Assembly (NCBI RefSeq): GCF_028476545.1
Contig: NW_026731976.1
Span: forward strand, 674,501 to 738,500
Source of the DNA: Physella acuta
Taxonomy: Eukaryota; Mollusca; Gastropoda; Physidae
Length of the DNA: 64,000 nucleotides
Reading direction: 5' to 3'
The position numbers were made by a program, and so were the translations under genes. Below the pieces are notes generated by a model that saw only the letters and a program-made list of their open reading frames with translations, was not told the DNA's origin and searched no databases. This document shows, one piece after another, positions 56,160 to 64,000 of the stretch (positions within the stretch are counted from its first letter, which is position 1; the number at the start of each line of letters is the position of its first letter).

Positions 56160-56930
56160 GAGTGAGATGACGAGAGATCTGACAGACGAAAGATTAAGGG
56201 AGATAACGATGGAGCCAACAGGTCAGTATATTGTTCTAGTAGACTTGTGGTCCTCCTGTAACCAACTACTTTGTAACTTTAACCGTAGTACTCTAACTGC
56301 GACTTTTGTCAAGCTTGAGGTTAGGTGTAAGTTTTAGGGTTATGACTACGACATTATTTAATATCAATGGGTAGTTACCAGAGACATGGAAATTAAAAGC
56401 CTAGTTTTAATAGTCTAATTTTAGAAGTGAATGTAGATATAGAGTCTACAAAACAAATACCGGAAAAGTAACCAAAATATAAAGCTCAAACGGATTCTGT
56501 GTCACTGTATGTGGCGGACAGTGGAAGGATGGACACTTGGCAAAAGAGCCACATAGTAAAAGAAAATAGAGCTTTTATTATCTAAATGAATGGTTAAAAA
56601 AACAAGTAATGTGGAAGATTTCGTAAAACAAGTTTCATTTTCCAAACTTACCATTTTAACTAACGTCATAAGAAATGAACAAAGTCAAAGAAAATAGTAT
56701 CATCTTTCACAAATGTTTTAAAAGTGTGCACATTATTCCACTTTGTTCTTTTATTGTCGATTACTTCCCTTGATAAATCACACATTTTTTACTTCCCTTT
56801 AAAAAAATTTCATCGGGGGAAAAATCTTTTTATTAGTTGGTTTTGGTGTTGGAAAAAAAATAATGATGTAATTAGCGTGAATTGATAAATTGCAATTTGA
56901 TAGGTAAAACACGGATATTTTAAATACTGC
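56160..56930. other. Intergenic, no gene recognised
   Basis: AT-rich unique-looking sequence with no exon-like frame. Confidence 0.55.
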
Positions 56931-56931
56931 C

Positions 56932-57151
56932 TTTTTACTTTCTCGTATACGAAGAATAGAGAAAGTATTGTAATCGTGCAAAAAAAAATTATTTAAAAAT
57001 CGAGATTTTTGCAAAACCTCGACGTTTTACATCTTCCCTGAGTTGCAATGTTTTTCGTAAGTCAGTGTGTGTATGTTTGTGTGTGCTTGTGTGTGTGTAT
57101 AAACACGATAATTTGAGTACCGTTACAGCTAGGTTGATGAAATTTCATATA

Positions 57152-57237
<86 letters not shown>

Positions 57238-58075
57238 CACATCAAATATGTAGTTCTGTAACAGTTTTTTAACGATTTCCGGTAACCGGAAGTGGAATTT
57301 ACTCTACTTTCAATTTTTCAAAAGCCTATAACTTGAGTACTATTTCAAATAGATGAACAAAATTTCACATATAAGTAAAAGATCTACTTTTCTGCCTTCT
57401 ATCAAATTAGGGTAATTTTCGTTGACCGAAAGTAGTTATTTAAGCTATTTTCGATTTCTCAAAAAAAAAAAAAAAACAACGCTTGTGAATTTATAAAGTA
57501 CTAATATTAATTATTATTCCGCACTATTATACACATATTATTTAGCGTTCACTTGGTGTGCAATTCTTTTTTCTACGAGATTCTATTCTTTTTTCAAAAA
57601 GTTTAGTAATTTAAAATGGATTTAAAATATGGCCGATTCTAGTCGGAATAAGATACGCATGCGATACGCATGCGCAATGGAGAGAAACTACGACTTAGCG
57701 GCGATGTTTTCGATGGTACTGCGCATGCGTGTGTTTACAACCGCAGAACCCTAATACCAACCCTAATCCTATCCTTAACCCTATCCCTAATCCTATCCCT
57801 AACCCTAGCCCTAATCCTAACCCTAACCCTAACCCTAGCCCTAATCCTATCCCTAACCCTAGCCCTAATCCTATCCCTAACCCTATCCCTAATCCTATCC
57901 CTAACCCTATCCCTAATCTTACCCCTAACCCTCATTCTAGCCCTAACCCTAGCCATAGGTCACTGCGCATGCGCAGAACTATCTTTTGCCGAAAAATCTT
58001 ATTCCGAGTAGACACTTCGTTAAAATATTGTCTATATCCTGAGTTGCCATCCTCCGTAGTGTTATATTAGTTTAC
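56932..58075 (+). mobile_element. Dispersed repeat family X, long forward copy
   Basis: It begins with the hairpin TACTTTCTCGTATACGAAGA-ATAGAGAAAGTATTG, passes TGTAATCGTGC, AACACGATAATTTGAGTACC and GGTTGATGAAATTTCATAT, and ends near TATATCCTGAGTTGCCATCC. It is interrupted by an (AT)n tract at about 57,150-57,232 and by the telomere-like insert at 57,631-58,019. Confidence 0.65.
57631..58019. mobile_element. 389-bp insertion carrying telomere-like CCCTAA repeats
   Basis: Flanked by a perfect 9-bp duplication TTAAAATAT (57,622-57,630 and 58,020-58,028). The ends contain inverted CTAGTCGGAATAAGAT / ATCTTATTCCGAGTAG. From about 57,752 to 57,955 lie degenerate CCCTAACCCTAGCCCTAATC units (about 34 hexamers), bracketed by palindromic GCGCATGCGC blocks. 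The flanks are continuous with family X on both sides. Confidence 0.75.
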
Positions 58076-59154
58076 TAATTATTATTTTAAATCAATAACA
58101 GTTTAGAAGCCGCTCCTAAATGTCCTCTATCTTTCGGTTGGCGGATAAGCTGTGGGTATTATAGTCGTTCACTAAATTGAATCAGGCACGTCCGCCGACG
58201 CTCCGGCAGGGTTTGATTTGGCGCCCTGTGTTATCCTGTGAGCGTTCTGTTGCATACGTTCGTGTTAAACAGTGCGATAGACTAAGGATAAGAAAGGTTA
58301 CTATAGTCCCGTGAGCGCTATGGCGCCTTCGTTCGGTTTAGTGAGTTCAATAGACTATGGATGAGATGGGGTATTGTGGTCGTTTACTAAGTTGAATCAG
58401 GCGAGTTGACGCCACGGGCTATACTGTGAGCACTATGTGTTTATGTTTGCATTTAAATTTGAGTTTATGTTCTGCGTTATTGCTTTTCTAATTGTGTTAT
58501 TGTTTGCGTTTTTTGTGTTTGTGTTTCCTTTGGTGTTTGTGTTTGTTTTTGGGTTTTAGTTTGCGTTTGCATTTGTGTTATGTTTGCGTTTGTTTTTGTG
58601 TTTCGGTTACGGTTGGTTTTTGTTAAGTTTAATGTTAGTGTTAAGTTTTGGGTTGTGTTCTTTTGTCAAACGTCCTTGTCGGGTATATGCTGCTTAATAA
58701 ACACACAAGTCATGTTCCTTTAACGATAAGTTTTTTAATTGTAAGCGTTAGTATCAGGATTACAGTTGGGGTTATTAGGTGTTTTATTTCAAGTGTAATT
58801 TCCGGATCCGGTTAAAATGCCGATTCGGATGAAAATCTGTTTTCATCGCCGTTTTTCGTTTCCAGTTAAATTTGAAGTTAAGGTGGTGCTTTTGGTTTCG
58901 GTTTAGAGAAAAAGATAACACTATCAACCTAGAGACGGTTGTATGTCTCCCTCAACGGCCCATTAATCTAGTAGGGTTAGAATTAGGATTAGGGTTGTTT
59001 AGGATTTGAGATATGGAGCTAGTTATGAAGGTAGATAGGAATAGGTATAATTTATACTCTAAAAGGGTGATGGGTGGAAGGGGGTGGGGCATTACACGTG
59101 GACATGACAGAGAGATACTTGACAGATTGTAGTAAAAAAAACCCAGAAAACAAA
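58076..59154. other. Intergenic T/G-rich sequence
   Basis: Includes a TTTGTGTTTG-rich stretch at 58,440-58,660 and a segment (CTATCTTTCGGTTGGCGGAT) shared with Helitron-like copy 1 near 40,190. A decayed relative of those elements is therefore possible. No gene seen. Confidence 0.45.
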
Positions 59155-59235
59155 GCGGGAGTGATCTCCCCTAAACTTTCCCGAATATTCTTATATAATA
59201 CTACGGGGACGGCAACTCGGGATGGAGACATGATT
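59155..59235 (-). mobile_element. Dispersed repeat family X, end fragment
   Basis: CGGGAGTGATCTCCCCTAAA followed by TATATAATACTACGGGGACG and CAACTCGGGATGGAGACATG, the same order as at 55.1 kb. Confidence 0.65.
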
Positions 59236-59508
59236 TTTTGATGTGGTGACCCTGGCACCACTCCGCTCCCACCATCTCGTCACCCTCACTAATTCCATCA
59301 ATTGAGTTGCAACACACAGCGGCACCGTGTTAAGATTCGACACAGTCAACTTGACACACTTTAACTGCCCAACGTTGTGGAAACAGTTCTTGCCATGAAG
59401 GGCGACCACTCAGTCTCGTCAACACACCGGAGCAGACCGTGTACACAGCTAGAGATACAGTGTCTGGTCGTGGAGATATGGTTCAACATCGAGTTTAACA
59501 TTTTGTTG
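59236..59508. other. Unassigned stretch with a weak coding look
   Basis: More GC-rich than its surroundings. A minus frame across 59,409-59,240 is open and Cys/Val-rich (CFHNVGQLKCVKLTVSNLN), but it runs into a repeat and lacks clear splice signals. I do not call an exon. Confidence 0.3.
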
Positions 59509-59509
59509 T

Positions 59510-59935
59510 CTTGGTTTAACTCTAGCCAGCGTTTAACTTGCTTTAACTCTAGCTAGCGTTTAACTTGGTTTAACTCTAGCTAGCGTTTAACTTGGTTTAA
59601 CTATAGCTAGCGTTTAACTTGGTTTAACTATAGCTAGCGTTTAACTTGGTTTAACCATAGCTAGCGTTTAACTTAGTTTAACTCTAGCTAGCGTTTAACT
59701 TGGTGCAGTAATTGTGCCAAGCTTTAGTCAGCGCAGGGTAAGATGTCTTTGTGTTTGTAGATGTGTTTGTAGATGTGTTTGTAGATGTGTTTGTCGGTTT
59801 GTTTATGTTCATTTTTGTAAATGTGTTTGTATTCATGTGTTATAATTATTAATTTGTGTTTTTAGACGTGTTTGTGTTTGTAGATGTGTTTGTGTTAATG
59901 TGTTGCGGTTCTGTGTTTATGTGTTTTTGTTTACA
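59510..59935. repeat. 28-bp array and a TGTTTGTAGATG array
   Basis: 59,510-59,705 has about seven copies of TTTAACTCTAGCTAGCGTTT-AACTTGG. 59,745-59,935 has imperfect TGTTTGTAGATG units. Confidence 0.88.
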
Positions 59936-60424
59936 TGTTATAAATCATTGATGCGAGAATTTTATTCATGCAAAGTGTCACAATTTTTATGTAAACATTT
60001 TCCATTTACATATATTTGCGAGGGGGTAGGGGCAATAATTTAATTTAGATTTCAGTACAAATATTGTGAGAAGCCTTAAATGTAGCTGTTGGCACATTAC
60101 CGTGAACAACATTATTTCTAAAAATTGTTTTGGATTCGTGAGAATAAAAAGTTAACCATCTACATTCGACAGACCGACTGACCTAATTAGGCTACCGACA
60201 GCTGGTTCAGTGTTACATATGCACACGTAATGCACGAGAAATGCATCGGGAAAACTAGGTCAACCGTGACGGGAAATTACCTTGTCGTCTGCCGGCTGGT
60301 GTGTGTGTGTGTGTATGTGTGTATGTGTGTACTCACAGAGCTGCATCAAACATGAGGGAGGGGGAGGGGTGGTGTGTCACTTACCACGTCCTTGACCCCA
60401 TGGTAGAATGTGCTCCAACTAATG

Positions 60425-60710
60425 TGACGTGAGATGTCTGTCATGCGGCATCCAACATGCGGCATCCAACATGCGGCATCCAACACGTTAACAGATGATT
60501 GTTAACTGGCCATGTGTACACTGCCCGTTAAACTTCACCTACCCAACGGTTGGGTCTCAGGTTCAACACACCACTGAACACATAACTGAACACAACTCAC
60601 CAACTGAAAACATAACTGAACACAACTCACAAATTGAACACATCACTCAACACAGGTCACCAACTGAACACATCACTCAACACAGGTCACCAACTGAACA
60701 CATCAACATA
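60425..60710. repeat. Short arrays upstream of the SLC43-like gene
   Basis: 60,443-60,485 has three copies of ATGCGGCATCCAAC. 60,570-60,705 has about five copies of a unit like CACCAACTGAACACATCACT-CAACACAGGT. Confidence 0.85.
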
Positions 60711-60837
60711 ATGTAGCGCTTCTCCGTTGTCTTCTCCCTGTTAGTTAATTAATTAGTTCATTAATACAGTTATCCTTATACTAATGTTTTATGTCTAGTT
60801 ACATTTCTAAGTATATCATAAGAACAGTTCCCCTTCC

Positions 60838-61065
60838 AAACCTGACGGTCTATGGGGCAAGTGAAGTAGAGTTCACCTGTTTCTGTGACCTCTGCATATA
60901 AAGAGATAGTGTGGTCAGCACTATGCCCAGCCGCCTTTACTTTCCCTAACGTGAGTTAGGTACCCATCAGAGTTGGGTCGACTCAGGTCTACTGACTTGA
61001 ACCCGGATTGAAACTCGAGACTTACGGGTTAGCAGTCCAGCTCTCTACCCACTGGGGCCCAAATA
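60838..61065. mobile_element. SINE-like core plus tRNA-like head
   Basis: 60,838-60,935 repeats the core seen at 37.9 kb (GGCAAGTGAAGTAGAGTTCA ... GATAGTGTGGTCAG). 61,065-60,970 on the minus strand has a tRNA-like run (GTGGGTAGAGAGCTGGACTG, GAGTTTCAATCCGGG). Core and head are in opposite orientation here, so these may be two elements side by side. Confidence 0.4.
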
Positions 61066-61106
61066 AAAGTTTGTAAATTTTTGCCTTTCATTTTCTGCAG
61101 ACAACC

Positions 61107-61376
61107 TGCCCAGCACAGAAGGTCGACCCCCACCCCTCACAGAAGGTCGACCCCCACCCCTCATAGAAGGTCGACCCCCACCCCTCACAGAAGGTCGACC
61201 CCCACCCCTCACAGAAGGTCGACCCCCACCCCTCACAGAAGGTCGACCCCCACCCCTCACAGACGGTAGACCCCCACCCCTCACAGACAGTCAACCCCCA
61301 CCCCTCACAGAAGGTCGACCCCCACCCCTCACAGACAGTCAACCCCCACCCCTCACAGAAGGTCAACCCCCACCCC
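61107..61376. repeat. 24-bp array with an acceptor in every unit, upstream of the SLC43-like start
   Basis: 11 copies of CCCCCACCCCTCACAGAAGG-TCGA. Each is a pyrimidine tract ending CACAG, an excellent 3' splice site. The last copy lies about 20 bp before the ATG at 61,379, consistent with a 5' UTR exon acceptor. Confidence 0.94.
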
Positions 61377-61378
61377 CA

Positions 61379-61803
61379 ATGGCACCACCCAGCAGACGAT
61401 TCAAGATATTTATTACCGTGTGGGCGTTTTTCGAAAACCTCCTCTTTTCCGGTCTCCGAGCCGGCTGGCCGGCACTGACCTACATTCTCAAACAGGAGAG
61501 GATCTACTCACACCTGTGCACGTCTGCTGACAACGAGACGACCGTGACCTTGGCCGTGGAGAAAAGAGTTCCGATAGACCCGGGGTTCGTGGATGTCAAG
61601 GTCAACAGTTTGAACTTGACGACAAGCTACACACTCGACCACCCGTCTTCCGCGGGTCTGAACGGGACTCGAACCTGCGCCGAGCAGGACGCGGTGTTCC
61701 ACCAGTGTTTCACGGTGGCCACAGCCCTAATGGCCCTCAGCGCCCTGCTCTACGGTCAGCTCAACTACAAGTACGGCATCCGCACCCCGCGTCTAGTGTC
61801 TGT
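61379..61803 (+). CDS. SLC43-like coding exon 1
   Basis: 425 nt from ATG (61,379) to donor GT|GTGAGT. Ends in phase 2 after ...TPRLVS. The start follows directly on the acceptor-like array. No in-frame upstream extension was found. Confidence 0.85.
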
Positions 61804-64000
61804 GTGAGTAGCACTTCATGTAGGTCTGTGGGTCTGTGTGTCTGTGTGTCTGTGTGTCTGTGTGTCTGTGTGTCTGTGGGTCTGTGTGTCGGTGTGTCTG
61901 TGGGTCTGTGTGTCTGTGTGTCTGTGGGTCTGTGTGTCGGTGTGTCTGTGGGTCTGTGTGTCGGTGTGTCTGTGTGTCTGTGTGTCTGTGTGTCTGTGTG
62001 TCTGTGGGTCTGTGTGTCGGTGTGTCTGTGGGTCTGTGTGTCTGTGTGTCTGTGGGTCTGTGTGTCGGTGTGTCTGTGGGTCTGTGTGTCGGTGTGTCTG
62101 TGTGTCTGTGTGTCTGTGTGTCTGTGTGTCTGTGGGTCTGTGTGTCGGTGTGTCTGTGGGTCTGTGTGTCGGTGTGTCTGTGTGTCTGTGTGTTCTTATG
62201 TCTGTGTGTCTGTGTGTTCTTATGTCTGTGTGTCTGTGTGTCTGTGTGTCTGTGTGTTCTTATGTCTGTGTGTCTGTGTGTCTGTGTGTCTGTGTGTCTG
62301 TGTGTTCTTATGTCTGTGTGTCTGTGTGTCTGTGTGTTCTTATGTCTGTGTGTCTGTGTGTCTGTGTGTTCTTATGTCTGTGTGTCTGTGTGTCTGTGTG
62401 TCTGTGTGTCTGTGTGTCTGTGTGTTCTTATGTCTGTGTGTCTATGTGTCTGTGTGTTCTTATGTCTGTGTGTCTGTGTGTCTGTGTGTCTGTGTGTCTG
62501 TGGGTCTGTGTGTCTGTGTGTCTCTGACTGTGTGTCTGTGTGTCTGTATGTCTGTATGTCTGTATGTCTGTGTGTCTGTGTGTCTATGTGTAAGTACCAC
62601 ATCATCCGTCGCTTCTGTTACTTTCCCCCTCCCCCACCCATAGACTGTGTACCAACTACATTGTGTGTAAGCTGTAGCCAATGTATGGTAAAGTTATGCT
62701 AGACCTAAACCTTGCATATCTAATTAATTAATTAATTAATCACACACGATATAGTTGCTACCCAGTCTCCGTAATGGCTCTCAAATGCAAGTCAAGGTCA
62801 ACAATGTTAGATTTGAATTTTAAAAACAATTGGATAAAATAAGTCAAATACAGACTTATTCTGTAAATAAACTTGTTCAAAAGGATTCCAACACATATAA
62901 AATACCTTTATAATAAATACAACAAATATAACATACCTTCATAATGTTTAACTTTTTACTGCCCTGAAAATAATGGAACTTGATTTCTTGAAATAAACCA
63001 GGGGACGCTCGAGGTTGTTGGTGAGACTTTTGAGATATTCTACCGGAGTAACTCCCCCCCCCCCACCCACCCAACTGTCTTCTCCACAGATTTGTCTTCT
63101 CATCGGGATGTCTCTGTATAGCTTTCATCCAGCCAGGTACGTGACACGTGACAGTCAGGTACGTGACACGTGACAGTCAGGTACGTGACACGTGACAGTC
63201 AGGTACGTGACACGTGACAGTCAGGTACGTGACACGTGACAGTCAGGTACGTGACACGTGACAGTCAGGTACATGACACGTGACAGTCAGGTACGTGACA
63301 CGTGACAGTCAGGTACGTGACACGTGACAGTCAGGTACGTGACACGTGACAGTCAGGTACGTGACACGTGACAGATATGTTACGGAGACAAACCTAGTTG
63401 ACCTTGTTAAGAGAAAGTTTTGGCCTTATGAGGACAAATAGTTGACCTTCTCCTGGCAAATATTTGACCTTGAGAGAACGATATTTGACCTTGAGATAAC
63501 AAATATTTGACCCCGAGAAAACAAATATTTGACCTTGAGAGAAGGATGTTTTGACCTTGAGAGAAGGATGTTTTGACCTTGAGAGAAGGATGTTTTGACC
63601 TTGAGAGAAGAAATATTTGACCTTGAGAGAAGAAATATTTGACCTTGAGAGAAGAAATATTTGACCTTGTCTCCAGACAGCGCCTGGCTGATATTCCCCG
63701 GTTACCTGCTCATCAGTGCTGGCGGGATGGCGCTTTACCTGACCAACAACCAGGTGGGTTGTCTGTCTGAACGCCAACCACCAAACACTAAAACACCACA
63801 CTACCACCAAACACCAAACACCCCACCCAACACCCCACAAAACACTAAAACACACCACCACCTACAACCACCAAACACCACCACCAAACACCAAAACACC
63901 CCACCACCACCAAACACCTAAACAACCCGACCACCACCAAACACCAAAACACCCTACCAAACATCAAAACACCACCACCAAACACAAACACACCCCCACC
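61379..64000 (+). CDS. SLC43-family (LAT3/LAT4-like) amino-acid transporter, 5' part
   Basis: Exon join: 61379-61803, 63090-63136, 63677-63753, continuing beyond the window. 549 nt (183 codons) are seen. The N-terminal VWAFFENLLFSGLRAGWPAL is the first membrane span of SLC43 proteins (ENLLFSG...GWP signature). It is followed by a large extracellular loop with several Cys and N-glycosylation sites (NETT, NLTT, NGTR), a second span (FTVATALMALSALLYGQLNY), then FVFSSGCLCIAFIQP and WLIFPGYLLISAGGMALYLT with NNQ, matching the G-x-x-x-x-x-x-N-x-Q run of the family. SLC43 members are uniporters of large neutral amino acids (A1, A2) or purine bases (A3). The substrate here cannot be told. Confidence 0.85.
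61823..62592. repeat. TGTGTGTCTG array in SLC43-like intron 1
   Basis: About 770 bp of 8-bp TCTGTGTG / TCTGTGGG / TCGGTGTG units, with TTCTTATG interruptions in the second half. It begins 20 bp after the exon 1 donor. Three plus frames stay open, giving Cys/Val-rich artefacts. Confidence 0.96.
62600..63089. other. Remainder of SLC43-like intron 1
   Basis: No exon signal until the C-tract and CTCCACAG acceptor of exon 2. Confidence 0.6.
63090..63136 (+). CDS. SLC43-like coding exon 2
   Basis: 47 nt, phase 2 in, phase 1 out. Acceptor CTTCTCCACAG, donor CCAG|GTACGT. Encodes FVFSSGCLCIAFIQP, part of a membrane span. Confidence 0.8.
63131..63375. repeat. 22-bp array duplicating the SLC43-like exon 2 donor
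   Basis: 11 copies of CAGGTACGTGACACGTGACA-GT including the authentic one. Each contains CAG|GTACGTG, the true donor sequence, and an E-box CACGTGAC. Confidence 0.95.
63415..63665. repeat. 21-24-bp array upstream of SLC43-like exon 3
   Basis: About 11 copies of ATATTTGACCTTGAGAGAAG and variants. The last copy continues as ATTTGACCTTGTCTCCAG, the exon 3 acceptor, so it is amplified from the acceptor-proximal intron. Confidence 0.92.
63677..63753 (+). CDS. SLC43-like coding exon 3
   Basis: 77 nt, phase 1 in, phase 0 out. Acceptor GTCTCCAG, donor CAG|GTGGGT. Encodes SAWLIFPGYLLISAGGMAL, then YLTNNQ. Confidence 0.83.
63770..64000. repeat. ACCACCAAACACCAAAACACC array
   Basis: Loose A/C-rich repeats that start just after the exon 3 donor and run to the window edge. 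Confidence 0.9.

Noticed and set aside
57752-57955. A chromosome end (telomere)
   Set aside because: The repeats are short, degenerate and flanked on both sides by a continuous dispersed repeat and a target duplication, so they are interstitial.
61705-62702. Cys/Val-rich long open frames
   Set aside because: They are translations of the TGTGTGTCTG microsatellite in SLC43-like intron 1.
1-64000. Retroviral or other virus-derived element
   Set aside because: No reverse transcriptase, capsid, integrase or LTR-like structure was recognised anywhere in the window.

Overview
The window looks like nuclear DNA of an invertebrate animal, most likely a gastropod mollusc (inference). It has spliced genes with GT-AG introns, an AT-rich intergenic background, dispersed MITE-like elements, and an extraordinary load of tandem repeats, nearly all of them inside introns or next to exons. 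There is no sign of prokaryotic, plasmid or viral organisation. Most long open frames here are artefacts of tandem repeats. The real genes were recovered by reading exons, splice sites and codon phase by eye.

Region 1 (about 77-34,377, minus strand) is one large gene of at least 16 exons. All junctions from exon 1 to exon 16 are phase-consistent and give about 712 codons. It encodes a secreted protein: signal peptide, a domain resembling the N-terminal domain of IgGFc-binding proteins, an EGF-like module, then cysteine-poor modules that recall the degenerate F5/8 or fucolectin-like repeats of molluscan MEGF/receptor-type proteins. Coding sequence is about 6% of the span. Intron 2 alone is 17.4 kb and is almost entirely two arrays: 14.9 kb of a 21-bp unit and 2.3 kb of a 19-bp unit.

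Region 2 (34.4-42.7 kb) is intergenic. It holds two families of hAT-like MITEs with perfect 8-bp target duplications, two head-to-tail Helitron-like elements, SINE-like pieces and AGATCT-rich duplications.

Region 3 (42,682-52,221, plus strand) is a complete CHMP5 (ESCRT-III, Vps60) gene with seven exons and 221 residues. Its introns hold two long-TIR foldback elements, a hAT-like MITE and several minisatellites.

Region 4 (52.2-61.1 kb) is intergenic. It has a 37-bp array, copies of a dispersed repeat of roughly 0.8 kb, and an element with a 9-bp target duplication that carries telomere-like repeats.

Region 5 (61,379 to the window end, plus strand) holds the first three coding exons of an SLC43-family amino-acid transporter.

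The three genes are functionally unrelated, but they share the most striking property of the window. Many minisatellites lie directly against an exon, and their repeat unit contains a copy of that exon's splice site, often with a few to 17 bases of exon. The result is strings of up to about 45 nearly identical donors or acceptors beside one authentic junction.
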